Shown here: piece after piece, positions 1 to 7,793 of the stretch | Layout of the letters: every line of letters starts with the position of its first letter | How positions within the stretch are numbered: position 1 is the first letter of the stretch | Assembly (NCBI GenBank): GCA_947628505.1 | Contig: CANRAD010000006.1 | Location: 28,446 to 92,445 of the forward strand | DNA from: an uncultured Clostridia bacterium | GTDB taxonomy: Bacteria > Bacillota > Clostridia > Christensenellales > Borkfalkiaceae | Direction of reading: 5' to 3' | Length of the DNA: 64,000 nucleotides | Position numbers and translations under genes: made by a program | Notes under the pieces: model-generated | Seen by the model: the letters and a program-made list of their open reading frames with translations, nothing else | The model's database searches: none | What the model was told of the DNA's origin: nothing

Positions 1-584
1 TACCCGCGAAATACATAGATATAGGCATGGATTTCGATAATCTCACGTCCATAGGCTCTATGATGGGCAGCGGCGGACTTATCGTTATGGACGAGGACAC
101 TTGCATGGTGGATATCGCCAAATTCTACCTCGAATTTACCGCCGACGAGAGTTGCGGCAAATGCACTCCTTGCAGAGTAGGAACGAAGCGCATGCTCGAA
201 ATACTCACGAGGATAACCGAAGGCAAGGGCGAACCCGAAGATATCGAAAAGATAAAGGAAATAGCCGAGCATATGAAGAGCTCTTCGCTGTGCGCGCTCG
301 GACAGTCGGCGCCCAATCCGATAATTTCCACTATGACGCACTTCGCAAGCGAATACGAAGCGCATATATACGATAAAAAATGCCCGGCAGGCGTGTGCAA
401 ATCTCTGCTCAGCTATTATATCGAGCCGAGAAAGTGCCGCGGCTGTACCATGTGCGCGAGAACTTGCCCCGCAAACGCGATTACGGGCGTAGTCAAGAGC
501 GTGCACGAAATAGATCCCGCAAAGTGCATAAAGTGCGGACAATGTCTTGAAAACTGCAAATTCGGCGCAGTTGTCAAAAAGTGA
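1..584 (+). CDS. hydB: NuoF/HydB-like subunit of NAD-linked [FeFe] hydrogenase (5' truncated)
   Basis: The window starts inside this gene; the frame is open from base 3, so only the C-terminal ~193 residues are present. They contain the NuoF-type [4Fe-4S] site (SCGKCTPC, then a fourth Cys in SSLCALG) and end in a 2x[4Fe-4S] ferredoxin domain (CRGCTMCARTCP and CIKCGQCLENC). The FMN/NADH fold would lie upstream, out of view. In the family this subunit passes electrons between NAD(H) and the Fe-S chain of the hydrogenase. The stop lies 10 bases before the hydA start, so the two genes are one operon. HydB/HndC of a bifurcating hydrogenase is the best reading; NuoF of complex I is unlikely given the neighbour. 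Confidence 0.9.
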   Translation, partial: PAKYIDIGMDFDNLTSIGSMMGSGGLIVMDEDTCMVDIAKFYLEFTADESCGKCTPCRVGTKRMLEILTRITEGKGEPEDIEKIKEIAEHMKSSSLCALGQSAPNPIISTMTHFASEYEAHIYDKKCPAGVCKSLLSYYIEPRKCRGCTMCARTCPANAITGVVKSVHEIDPAKCIKCGQCLENCKFGAVVKK

Positions 585-594
585 GGCGTATCAG

Positions 595-2310
595 ATGGTC
601 AATCTCAAAATCAACGGCATAGCCGTAAGCGTACCCGAAGGATCAACAATTTTGCAGGCGGCTAAGCTCGCCAATATAAGAATACCCACCCTCTGCTATC
701 TCAAAGGAGTGCAGTGCGTGGGCTCGTGCCGTATGTGCCTTGTGGAGGCAACGGGTGCAAGAGGCCTCGTCGCGGCGTGCGTATACCCCGTTTCCGAGGG
801 AATGGAAGTGCGCACGAACACTCCCAGAGTGAGAAAATCGAGGAAAACCACCGTCGAACTCATTCTCTCCACGCACAAGAAAAAGTGTCTGAGCTGCGTG
901 CGCTCGATGAATTGCGAGCTTCAGAAACTCGCGCTCGAATACAACGCGGAAGAGGACAGATTCGGCACCGACCACGACCTCAAACCGATAGACGACCTCT
1001 CGCCTTCGGTGGTGAGGGATAATTCGAAGTGCGTTATGTGCACCCGCTGTGTGGCGGCGTGCAATTTGCAGACGATAGGCGTTATCGGCCCCAAGAACAG
1101 GGGATATGTCAAGGTTATCGGCTCGCCTTTCGACGTTTCGCTCGCGCATACTTCGTGCGTGAACTGCGGACAGTGCGTCGTTGCGTGCCCCGTGGGCGCG
1201 CTCTACGAGAAGAGCTCGGTTGCCGACGTATGGGGAGCGATAGTCAATCCCGAAAAACACGTGGTGTTCTTCACGGCGCCCTCTATAAAGGCGACTTTGG
1301 GCGAGGCGTTCGGATTGCCCGTGGGCACGAACGTCGAGGGCAAAATGGTCTCCGCGATAAAACAGCTCGGCGACGTAAAATGCTTCAATATGGATATAGC
1401 CGCCGACCTTACGATAATGGAGGAGGCCAACGAGCTCCTCAAAAGGCTCATGCAGGGCGGCGTAACGCCGATGTTCACGAGCTGCTGTCCCGGCTGGGTT
1501 AAGTTCTGCGAACACTATTATCCCGAATTTCTGCCCAATCTTTCGAGTTGCAAATCCCCTCAGGAAATGTTCTCGGCCGTACTCAAAACGTACTACTGCC
1601 AGAAGACGGGCATAAAGCCGGAGGATCTGTACGTCGTTTCGGTAATACCTTGCACGGCGAAAAAATTCGAGATATCGCGCGATGAGCTCGGACATTATAC
1701 GGACGCGGCAATAACCACCCGCGAACTCGCCAAAATGATAAAAGAGGCGGGCATAGATTTCGCAAATATCCCCGAGGCCGAATACGATAAGCCTTTCGGC
1801 GTAGCCAGCGGCGCGGGCGCGATTTTCGGCGCGACGGGCGGCGTTATGGAGGCGGCGTTGAGAACGGCGGCGCACATTCTCGGCGGCGAGGGCTCGCCCA
1901 TAGAGTTCAAGGAAGTGCGCGGAACGCGCGGGCTCAAAGAGGCCGAATACAATATCGGCGGCGGCATAGTCAAAGTGGCCGTCGCGCACGGACTTGCCAA
2001 CGCGAGAAAGGCCATAGAGCTTATAAAGAGCGGAGAAAAGAAGTATACTTTCGTGGAAGTTATGGCATGCCCCGGCGGCTGTATCAACGGCGGCGGCCAG
2101 CCCTATGTGCACGACGAGATACGCAACAATATCGATTTGAAAACCGTGCGCGCGCAGGCGCTTTACGATCACGACAGGGAGAGCAAATACCGCTGTTCGC
2201 ACGAAACGCCCGCCGTCGATATGCTGTATAAGGAGTTCTTCGCCCAGCCGCTCTCGAAAAAGGCGCACGAATTGCTTCACACCCATTATCAACCGAGAGA
2301 AAAATATTGA
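595..2310 (+). CDS. hydA: [FeFe] hydrogenase catalytic subunit HydA/HndD
   Basis: Reversible H2 evolution at the H-cluster, cytoplasmic, 571 residues. Domains in order: N-terminal [2Fe-2S] plant-type ferredoxin (CYLKGVQC, SCRMC), NuoG-type His/Cys [4Fe-4S] site (KKKCLSCVRSMNC), two [4Fe-4S] clusters (CVMCTRCVAAC, CVNCGQCVVACP), then the H-cluster domain with all three signatures: L1 TSCCPGW near residue 295, L2 PCTAKKFE near 350, L3 ACPGGCINGGGQ near 490. The small-subunit-like tail follows. The ATG at 595 is chosen over an upstream in-frame TTG (547) because it opens the conserved ferredoxin domain and has GAGG 8 bases upstream. Together with the preceding subunit this suggests a NAD/ferredoxin-linked bifurcating enzyme; the HydC-like subunit is not visible. 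Confidence 0.96.
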   Translation: MVNLKINGIAVSVPEGSTILQAAKLANIRIPTLCYLKGVQCVGSCRMCLVEATGARGLVAACVYPVSEGMEVRTNTPRVRKSRKTTVELILSTHKKKCLSCVRSMNCELQKLALEYNAEEDRFGTDHDLKPIDDLSPSVVRDNSKCVMCTRCVAACNLQTIGVIGPKNRGYVKVIGSPFDVSLAHTSCVNCGQCVVACPVGALYEKSSVADVWGAIVNPEKHVVFFTAPSIKATLGEAFGLPVGTNVEGKMVSAIKQLGDVKCFNMDIAADLTIMEEANELLKRLMQGGVTPMFTSCCPGWVKFCEHYYPEFLPNLSSCKSPQEMFSAVLKTYYCQKTGIKPEDLYVVSVIPCTAKKFEISRDELGHYTDAAITTRELAKMIKEAGIDFANIPEAEYDKPFGVASGAGAIFGATGGVMEAALRTAAHILGGEGSPIEFKEVRGTRGLKEAEYNIGGGIVKVAVAHGLANARKAIELIKSGEKKYTFVEVMACPGGCINGGGQPYVHDEIRNNIDLKTVRAQALYDHDRESKYRCSHETPAVDMLYKEFFAQPLSKKAHELLHTHYQPREKY

Positions 2311-2320
2311 TTACATAAAA

Positions 2321-2354
2321 AATCCCGAACGTATACGCGTTCGGGATTTTTTTA
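2321..2354 (+). terminator. Rho-independent terminator of hydBA
   Basis: Stem CCCGAACG / CGTTCGGG with a 6-base loop followed by a run of Ts, 10 bases after the hydA stop. Confidence 0.9.
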
Positions 2355-2426
2355 TCCGCGCTTTGATTTCAAGAGACTTCCGCATACCGTAACGCCGTAA
2401 GTTTCCCCCGCGGAGCATGCCGACAG

Positions 2427-2462
2427 AATAAAAGCCGCCGCGCAAAAAATTTGCGCGGCGGC
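2427..2462 (-). terminator. Terminator of the minus-strand lipoprotein gene
   Basis: Perfect stem GCCGCCGCGCAAA / TTTGCGCGGCGGC (2434-2462). The plus-strand A-rich flank (2427-2433) gives the U-run on the minus transcript. A T-run on the other side may make it bidirectional. Confidence 0.8.
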
Positions 2463-2478
2463 AAGTTTTTAAAAGGTT

Positions 2479-3318
2479 TTAAGCGGCGGCTTGTTCCGCA
2501 CCGCATTCGCATTTTCCGTCATGATATGTGTGTTGTTCCGCCCCGGATTTGTCCTGGCAGCCCTCGGCAATGCAAGGGTTCCAATGTTCCGTATTATCGT
2601 ACTTCCATTCGTCAACGTTAAAGGCATGCTCGGGCGTTGTGATTACGGTAGTGCCGTAATCGTAGAGAGTAACGATCAAAACCTTTGTTATTCCTTGGAT
2701 TTGCCCGCTTACCACAATCTTGGTCAATTTTTTATCTTCAAAACTTATTTCGATTTTGCACTCTGTCGGTATGGGACCGAACGCGTTCTCAATAAGTTTT
2801 GTACCCGTATAGCAATGTTTTGATTCGTCATACGTATAAGAACTGCTGTATGCGGCATATAAAGGAATAGCATAATCTAAATATCCCACGTCGTCGCTGT
2901 AACGTCCCGATACATAGGCGCCAAAGTCAGTGTATTCATCGGGATCATAATACCACACAGTTTCCTCCTGGTCAGACTCGCCGCTATAATGATGATTATA
3001 TGAGGATACGGTGTTGTCTTCGTTTACAATATAGAACAATTCGCCCCAGCCCGTGCCATCGGTAGTTTGGTGGATACTGCCGTTTTCAAGCGTCTGCAAA
3101 GTGAGCCAGAAAACGGGATCTTCATCTGCATTATTTGCTCGCGTGTCTACGGTAAAAGTCAGATTTTTCCATTTTAAAGAAACAGCTTCTTCCCACTCGC
3201 TTTCCGTAACCGTAAAATCCGCCGAGGGGTTTTCATCTTTATCGCCGCATGCGGCAAGCCCGAGAAGGCAGCATAGCGCCGTTGCAACTACCAAAAGTAA
3301 AACTGTGAATTTTTTCAT
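2479..3318 (-). CDS. Predicted lipoprotein, family seen twice in this window
   Basis: 279 residues. Signal peptide with Lys-Lys start, hydrophobic core and lipobox LAAC (Cys24 or thereabouts), so a lipid-anchored extracytoplasmic protein. The mature part has no domain I can name. It begins with an ESEWEEA segment, has a middle KHCYTGTKL segment and a strand-rich EISFEDKKLTKIVV segment; all three have counterparts in the lipoprotein at 22316-23161. The C-terminus carries Cys/His-containing units (NPCIAEGCQ, HTYHDGKCECG) that could bind metal. A GGGAG ribosome site precedes the ATG. It is transcribed divergently from an XRE regulator across an operator array, so it is probably that regulator's target. 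Confidence 0.85.
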   Translation of the reverse strand: MKKFTVLLLVVATALCCLLGLAACGDKDENPSADFTVTESEWEEAVSLKWKNLTFTVDTRANNADEDPVFWLTLQTLENGSIHQTTDGTGWGELFYIVNEDNTVSSYNHHYSGESDQEETVWYYDPDEYTDFGAYVSGRYSDDVGYLDYAIPLYAAYSSSYTYDESKHCYTGTKLIENAFGPIPTECKIEISFEDKKLTKIVVSGQIQGITKVLIVTLYDYGTTVITTPEHAFNVDEWKYDNTEHWNPCIAEGCQDKSGAEQHTYHDGKCECGAEQAAA

Positions 3319-3358
3319 TTCAGTCTCCCGTATGACATTTATCTTAAAGATATGACCG

Positions 3359-3423
3359 ACAGCAAATCGCTGTATTTAACAGCAAAATGCTGTATTTTTG
3401 AATATTGTACAGCAAAGTGCTGT
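3359..3423. promoter_or_regulatory. Three-site operator array ACAGC-N5-GCTGT
   Basis: Three copies of the perfect inverted repeat ACAGC-N5-GCTGT at 3359-3373, 3379-3393 and 3409-3423. Starts are 20 and 30 bases apart, i.e. about two and three helical turns, so the sites face the same side of DNA. They lie between the divergent lipoprotein (start 3318) and the XRE gene (start 3441). The likely ligand is the XRE protein; this is inference from position. Confidence 0.85.
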
Positions 3424-3440
3424 AAAATGTCAAGTAAATT

Positions 3441-3647
3441 ATGAAAATTTTTTCGGAGAGATTGCGAGATTTGAGAAAGCTGTCGGGTTTCACGCAGAGC
3501 GAGGTTGCGGAGAAACTCAATATAAGGCAGCAATCTTATTTCCGCTATGAGAGCGGAGCGGGGGAACCGAATCTCGAAACCGTTGCGAAAATTGCCAGAA
3601 TGTTCGACGTAAGCGCGGATTATTTATTGGGTTTGACTGAATTTTGA
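3441..3647 (+). CDS. XRE-family transcriptional regulator (short Cro/CI type)
   Basis: 68 residues, essentially one helix-turn-helix domain: LRKLSGFTQSEVAEKL is helix 2-3, then RQQSYFRYESG, and the typical ending LETVAKIARMFDVSADYLLG. It has no ligand or dimer domain, like small Cro-type repressors. The start is about 17 bases after the last operator site and has no clear Shine-Dalgarno, so occupancy of that site should block its own transcription. Probable autorepressor and regulator of the divergent lipoprotein gene. Confidence 0.92.
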   Translation: MKIFSERLRDLRKLSGFTQSEVAEKLNIRQQSYFRYESGAGEPNLETVAKIARMFDVSADYLLGLTEF

Positions 3648-3750
3648 AGGGTACGCGGCAGCAAGAAAAGCTCCGCACCCTTTACAACTCGGAAAAAACG
3701 TGATAATATAAAGACATAGTATAATCGGCTTAGCGAAAACGGAGAAAATT

Positions 3751-4809
3751 ATGGCTGAACGTAAGAACAAGGAAGTCGGGGAAAATACGGCGGAAAATGC
3801 CGTCGGAACGCCGCCTCTCGAAAGCGGCAAGATGACGATATACGAATACGAGCAGAAATACGTGAAAAAGCAGAACGTGCGCGCGGCGAAGTTCGGCATA
3901 CGTTTTGCGGCGGCGATTTTGGGGATTTTTCTGTTTGTAACGCTCTTTTTCTTCTCGCTCAGAATATACGATATCAACGAATATGCGGGCTACGGAGTGG
4001 GCGCCGCATGTCTTTTTGTGTATATATTCGCCTTTATTGTTCCGCTTGTAAAGATATTGAGGACGGGTTATTTCATAACCAACGTGAACAGAGAGACGGC
4101 GCGCAAAGCGCAAAAGCACAATAAGAAACTGCGCCATTCGATAGCCGACAAGATGATAGATTTAACCGCCAAGGTCGATGGCGCGGGCTGGTACGACGCG
4201 GAGACCGTCGGCAAGCTCGCGATAGCCTTGAAAGCGGGCAGAGAAAAGGACGTAAAAAAATATCTCACCGAACTGTATTCCGGCTCGGTGAAAAAGTCTG
4301 CGAAGGATATGATATTCAAATGTTCAATGAAATCGGCCATGTATTCGGCCATTTCGCAGACGGCGAAAGTGGACGCCGCGTTAGTGGTGTTCGTCAATTT
4401 ACAGCTCGTCAAGGACCTCGTGTTTTTGTACGGGTTCAGACCGTCTGACGCTAAGCTCGCGCGCATATTTTTCCGCGTTTTGCAGAACGCGTTCATAGCT
4501 TACGGGCTGGGCGGAATGGATATAGGCAAAGGCGTTATAAGGACGATGGGCGAAGCGGTGAGGGGCATACCTTTTCTCGGTTCGGCCATTGCGGCGATAG
4601 TCGATTCTTCCGTGCAGGGGCTTACGAACGGCACGCTTACCGCCGTTATCGGATATCAGACCATAAAATATCTCAACGACGAATACAGATTGCAGAATAT
4701 CCTCGACGGAGTGGAGATTACCGAAACGCAGAGCGATTTCGAGGATACTTGCGCGGAGATAGAGAGGGAACTCAAAAAAGAGAGAAAGCTCGCAAAGAAA
4801 GCCGTTTGA
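3751..4809 (+). CDS. Membrane protein with DUF697 (YcjF/GTPase-associated) domain
   Basis: 352 residues. The N-terminus is polar with a Lys/Arg-rich stretch, followed by two hydrophobic segments (about residues 50-75 and 82-102). The C-terminal half (about 180-320) fits the DUF697 pattern: ISQTAKVDAALVVFVNLQLV, LYGFRPSDAKLARI, the Gly/Ala-rich GLGGMDIG region, and a PFLGSAIAAIVDSSVQGL segment near the end. The family is often linked to small GTPases or membrane stress proteins; no GTPase gene is adjacent here. GGAG lies 9 bases before the ATG. Molecular function unknown. Confidence 0.75.
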   Translation: MAERKNKEVGENTAENAVGTPPLESGKMTIYEYEQKYVKKQNVRAAKFGIRFAAAILGIFLFVTLFFFSLRIYDINEYAGYGVGAACLFVYIFAFIVPLVKILRTGYFITNVNRETARKAQKHNKKLRHSIADKMIDLTAKVDGAGWYDAETVGKLAIALKAGREKDVKKYLTELYSGSVKKSAKDMIFKCSMKSAMYSAISQTAKVDAALVVFVNLQLVKDLVFLYGFRPSDAKLARIFFRVLQNAFIAYGLGGMDIGKGVIRTMGEAVRGIPFLGSAIAAIVDSSVQGLTNGTLTAVIGYQTIKYLNDEYRLQNILDGVEITETQSDFEDTCAEIERELKKERKLAKKAV

Positions 4810-4825
4810 ATGAAAGGTAAAAAAG

Positions 4826-4859
4826 TAAAAAAGCCGCCGCGGATTTTTCCGCGGCGGCT
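4826..4859 (-). terminator. Terminator of the GNAT gene, possibly bidirectional
   Basis: Stem AGCCGCCGCGG / CCGCGGCGGCT (4832-4859) with loop ATTTTT. The plus-strand A-run before it gives the U-run for the minus transcript. It lies between converging genes. Confidence 0.85.
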
Positions 4860-4863
4860 CACG

Positions 4864-5349
4864 TTATCTTTTACAGCCGTTTTCAAGGCTCTGCTTTTCG
4901 TATATAAACGCGTTCATTTCTTCGTCGAAGTTCTCTGTTTTCCGATAGCCGCAAGCCGTGAAAAATTCTTCCGAGCCCTCCGCCGGCAGACAGTAGGAGC
5001 GCGAGGTCCCGCTTTCTTTCAGCTTCATTTCGGCGGTGTAGAGGAGAAATTTTCCGTTTCCCCGTTTTCTGAACGCGGGCACAATATATATCTCGCGGAT
5101 ATCGCCCCAGCCCTCTTTTTTGTTCCAATCGTTGGTAACGTCGTCCGTCTGATAGATGACGAAGCCGCAAACGCTTCCGTCGTCGGACAGTAAATCGACG
5201 CGTATAAGACCGGCGAGTATGTCGGGGATAATATAATCGTCCAGAAGCCGACCGCAGTCGTCGTCGCAGCCGAGCTCGGAATAATACGCGGCGAACAGCT
5301 TGCCGAAAAGTTCTTTTTTGTCGTCTTGCAACGGGAAAACATGCAACAT
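4864..5349 (-). CDS. GNAT-family N-acetyltransferase
   Basis: 161 residues. The acetyl-CoA binding core is visible: beta-4 strand DIREIYIVPAFRKRGNGKFL (V-P-x-x-R-x-x-G-x-G/A pyrophosphate loop with RKRGNGK), then LLYTAEMKLKESG and a terminal EEFFTACGYRKTE typical of the beta-6/7 end of GNAT proteins. The substrate cannot be deduced. It has its own terminator and is separated from the ribosomal protein operon upstream by that operon's terminator, so it is probably monocistronic. Confidence 0.88.
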   Translation of the reverse strand: MLHVFPLQDDKKELFGKLFAAYYSELGCDDDCGRLLDDYIIPDILAGLIRVDLLSDDGSVCGFVIYQTDDVTNDWNKKEGWGDIREIYIVPAFRKRGNGKFLLYTAEMKLKESGTSRSYCLPAEGSEEFFTACGYRKTENFDEEMNAFIYEKQSLENGCKR

Positions 5350-5364
5350 ATATTCACCTTTTTG

Positions 5365-5398
5365 AAAAAATGACGAAAGCCTGAGCTTCCGTCATTTA
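5365..5398 (-). terminator. Terminator of rplU-rpmA
   Basis: On the minus strand an AAATGACG ... CGTCATTT stem with an inner GAAGC/GCTTTC part is followed by six Ts, directly after the rpmA stop. Confidence 0.8.
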
Positions 5399-5404
5399 TG
5401 TTTT

Positions 5405-5698
5405 TTATTTTGCAACGGCCTTTTCGGCTGCGGGATATATGGAAACCTGCTTGCCGTCTTTGCCCACTCTCTCGAATTTTACCGTTCCGTCTATGAGCGC
5501 GAAGAGCGTGTCGTCCTTGCCGCAACCTACGTTGTTGCCCGGGCGGATTTTGGTTCCGCGCTGTCTTACGAGTATGTTGCCCGCAAGCACGTATTGTCCG
5601 TCGCTGCGCTTGACTCCGAGGCGTTTCGCCTCGCTGTCTCTGCCGTTGTGCGAGGAGCCGGTACCTTTCTTATGGGCGAATAATCTTAAAAACAACAT
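5405..5698 (-). CDS. rpmA: 50S ribosomal protein L27 with short cleavable-type leader
   Basis: 97 residues. The [20 protein letters not shown] start and [15 protein letters not shown] core identify L27. The mature N-terminus, which reaches the peptidyl-transferase centre, is preceded by MLFLRLF, so a Phe-Ala junction is present as in the Firmicutes leader removed by the protease Prp. The leader is shorter than the usual nine or more residues and lacks the Gln of the common form. rplU is only 20 bases upstream, with no prp (ysxB) gene between them, unlike the common rplU-prp-rpmA order. Confidence 0.97.
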   Translation of the reverse strand: MLFLRLFAHKKGTGSSHNGRDSEAKRLGVKRSDGQYVLAGNILVRQRGTKIRPGNNVGCGKDDTLFALIDGTVKFERVGKDGKQVSIYPAAEKAVAK

Positions 5699-5718
5699 AA
5701 TTTTATTCCTCCTGAAAT

Positions 5719-6084
5719 TTACTCTGCCTTTGCTTCGGCAGCCGCTTCGGCTTTCTTCTTTGCGGGAGCCTTTTTGGCGGCCGCGCCTATCGCGGTAACT
5801 TTTATCTGAGTGTAGGGCTGTCTGTGTCCCTGCTTTTTCCTCTCGTTTTTCTTGGCCTTGTATTTGAAGACGATTATCTTCTTATCCTTGCCTTGAGAGA
5901 CTACTTCGGCGCAAACTTTTACTTTTTCCACCTCCGCGCACACCTGAATACCCTTTTCATCCGCAGTGAGGATAACGGGAAATTCAACGGTTGCGCCCAC
6001 GGGTGCGTCGAGCTTTTCGACTTTCAACACGTCGCCGACGCTCGCTTTGTACTGTTTGCCGCCGTTCTCAAATATAGCGTACAT
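5719..6084 (-). CDS. rplU: 50S ribosomal protein L21
   Basis: 121 residues beginning [18 protein letters not shown], with the RNA-binding [20 protein letters not shown] motif and the YTQIKV strand. An Ala/Lys/Glu-rich tail of about 20 residues extends beyond the usual L21 end and is probably disordered. First gene of the rplU-rpmA operon. GAGG sits upstream of the ATG. A structured leader probably controls expression. Confidence 0.97.
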   Translation of the reverse strand: MYAIFENGGKQYKASVGDVLKVEKLDAPVGATVEFPVILTADEKGIQVCAEVEKVKVCAEVVSQGKDKKIIVFKYKAKKNERKKQGHRQPYTQIKVTAIGAAAKKAPAKKKAEAAAEAKAE

Positions 6085-6190
6085 AATTTACCTCCTCTAA
6101 CCAGTCTCGCCGGATACTCTATCCAAAGGATTAGGCGGCGCGAATCGCGCGCTTAAAAAAGCCCGTTCCGAGCGGCTCGGTATTTAATTT
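6085..6190 (-). promoter_or_regulatory. Probable structured 5' leader of rplU (L21 leader-like)
   Basis: The ~105 bases upstream of rplU on the minus strand hold several self-complementary GC blocks, among them GAGCCGCTC and GCGCGCGATTCGCGC. Many Firmicutes have an L21 leader RNA at this place. I cannot confirm a match to that Rfam family by eye. Confidence 0.4.
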
Positions 6191-6305
6191 AACATAAATA
6201 AAAACGGGTGTCAAGCGATTTTTCGGTTTTTTCGCGCATACTTTGGGGCAAAAGCGGCATATTAAGAAAAAACCGTTCCCGAAAAGAACGGCAAAAGGAG
6301 AAAAC

Positions 6306-6746
6306 ATGAGCGACATAAAAAAAGACAGCGAAATCCTCGCCGAAATATACAGGAACGCGCAGCTCGCGCTCACTTCCATAGCCGACATACTCCCCGAAAC
6401 GGAGGACGCGGCCGTGCGCGAGGAGATTATGCGCGAGCATGACGAATACGAAAACGTATGCGGCGAAGCGGCGGCCCTTGCGGACAGATACGGCCTCGAA
6501 TTGAAGGCGCCGGGGCCCATAAAAAAGGCGATGATGTGGTCTGCGATAAAGATGAACACCGCCGGCGACAATTCGGCCTCAAACATAGCCGAAATGATGA
6601 TAAGAGGCACGGTAACGGGCATAACATGCCTTAAAACGTCGCTCTCCGACGGCGAACGGACTATGGACGCCGAAATAAAAGCTCTCCTCGAAAAGCTCAT
6701 AGCGCTGGAAGAGGAGTTCGAGAAAAAACTCAAAACTTTTCTTTAA
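6306..6746 (+). CDS. Small all-helical protein, function unknown
   Basis: 146 residues from the ATG at 6306, which has AAAGGAG 5-6 bases upstream. The earlier in-frame ATG at 6243 has no such site and would add a basic tail with no plausible conservation. The sequence is rich in Glu, Lys and Ala with heptad-like helices throughout. It contains a DEYENVCGEAAALADRYGLE segment and a C-terminal coiled-coil-like ALLEKLIALEEEFEKKLKTF. The overall pattern resembles ferritin-like or DUF2383-type four-helix bundles, but a full set of metal ligands is not evident. No family assigned with confidence. Confidence 0.75.
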   Translation: MSDIKKDSEILAEIYRNAQLALTSIADILPETEDAAVREEIMREHDEYENVCGEAAALADRYGLELKAPGPIKKAMMWSAIKMNTAGDNSASNIAEMMIRGTVTGITCLKTSLSDGERTMDAEIKALLEKLIALEEEFEKKLKTFL

Positions 6747-6756
6747 AAGGAAAGCG

Positions 6757-6792
6757 AAAAGCCCGCGGGCGCATTGCCGCCCGCGGGCTTTT
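6757..6792. terminator. Bidirectional terminator
   Basis: Perfect stem AAAAGCCCGCGGGC / GCCCGCGGGCTTTT between converging genes; A/T flanks work in both directions. Confidence 0.9.
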
Positions 6793-6795
6793 GTT

Positions 6796-7719
6796 TCATA
6801 CGGGAAAAATGTTGTCGATTTTTCCTTCCGAAATCTCCACGGCAAAGTATTTTATGCGATATATATTGCGTTTTTGCGGATATACGAGGCCGACCGCCGT
6901 CAGGTTCGGGTGCTCGGCGGCAAACTTTCCGGTGGGCAGAGATATGCCCGTGAAATCGCCGAGATATTCTCTCAGCAAGGCGCTTTTCGGGCGAAGCGCG
7001 TCCGAGAGATAGCGGGCGTAGTCGCCGCGCGTGAGCACGCTCTCGAAAAAGGCGCAGTGAAGTATGTCCGGTTCGGGAGCGCGCGTTTCCACCGTTCGGC
7101 CGTCAATTTGTCCGAGTTTTATGCCGTCATAGGAAAAACGACATTCCGCATAGGCCGCCGTGCACGTGGAAAACGGGATTTTCACCGCGAGCGTATCGCC
7201 GAACGTCGCCTCGGAAACTTCGTTGTGAAAGACGAGCTCGCCCGTATGCGATATTATCAGAAGAGAGCGCCCCGAGCGGAGCGCGAGTACGGGAAAGCCC
7301 GCGAGCGTTTGCTCCTCGGCGGTTATTTCGCCCAATTCCGCATATATCGGCGTTATTCCGTATTCGGAGCCCTCGACGGAGAGAAAAATTCCGCCTTGCC
7401 GGAAAAGGGTTACGAGATTGCCGCAAAATCTGCGTTTAAACAGCGGTTTGAAAGAGCCGTCTCTCGCGCTGAAAGCGCGCGCATATACGAGCAAATCGCT
7501 TTCCATAATATATATATCGATATTTTCGGGCGGCTGTTTCAAAAGATTTTCGTCGATGAAAAAGTTTTCGGGCAGAAAATCGCCTTCCGGGATTATTTCC
7601 GCGAACGCGCGGCCGCCGTCGGGCAAATCGACATATCTTTCGAACATATCCGCTTTCCCGAGATAGTCGCCGTCGAGTTTGAGCGCGGCCGGGCGGCATG
7701 AAAGGAAGTACACTCTCAT
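6796..7719 (-). CDS. Hypothetical protein, beta-rich
   Basis: 307 residues, not recognised. It begins MRVYFLSCRPAALKLDGDYL, has no signal peptide and no convincing transmembrane segment, and alternates short hydrophobic strands with turns (LLIISHTGELVFHNEVSE, ECRFSYDGIKLGQIDG), which suggests a beta-sheet protein. The last 60 residues contain PNLTAVGLVYPQKRNIYRIK. A weak AAGGT ribosome site precedes the ATG. It is a monocistronic gene converging on the preceding plus-strand gene through a shared terminator. No catalytic motif is visible. Confidence 0.65.
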   Translation of the reverse strand: MRVYFLSCRPAALKLDGDYLGKADMFERYVDLPDGGRAFAEIIPEGDFLPENFFIDENLLKQPPENIDIYIMESDLLVYARAFSARDGSFKPLFKRRFCGNLVTLFRQGGIFLSVEGSEYGITPIYAELGEITAEEQTLAGFPVLALRSGRSLLIISHTGELVFHNEVSEATFGDTLAVKIPFSTCTAAYAECRFSYDGIKLGQIDGRTVETRAPEPDILHCAFFESVLTRGDYARYLSDALRPKSALLREYLGDFTGISLPTGKFAAEHPNLTAVGLVYPQKRNIYRIKYFAVEISEGKIDNIFPV

Positions 7720-7793
7720 AATTTACCTTTTTTATTATTTAATGAATATCTTCTTCCGATTATGTCAATACAAACTGCAAACGGAGGTCATAC

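Noticed and set aside
643..2292. 549-residue open frame antisense to hydA
   Set aside because: Shadow of GC-biased codons opposite a certain gene; low-complexity Arg/His/Ala composition and no motif.
3359..3423. Short spaced repeats considered as a CRISPR remnant
   Set aside because: Units are 15-base palindromes with 5- and 15-base gaps and lie in a divergent promoter; operator array is the better reading.
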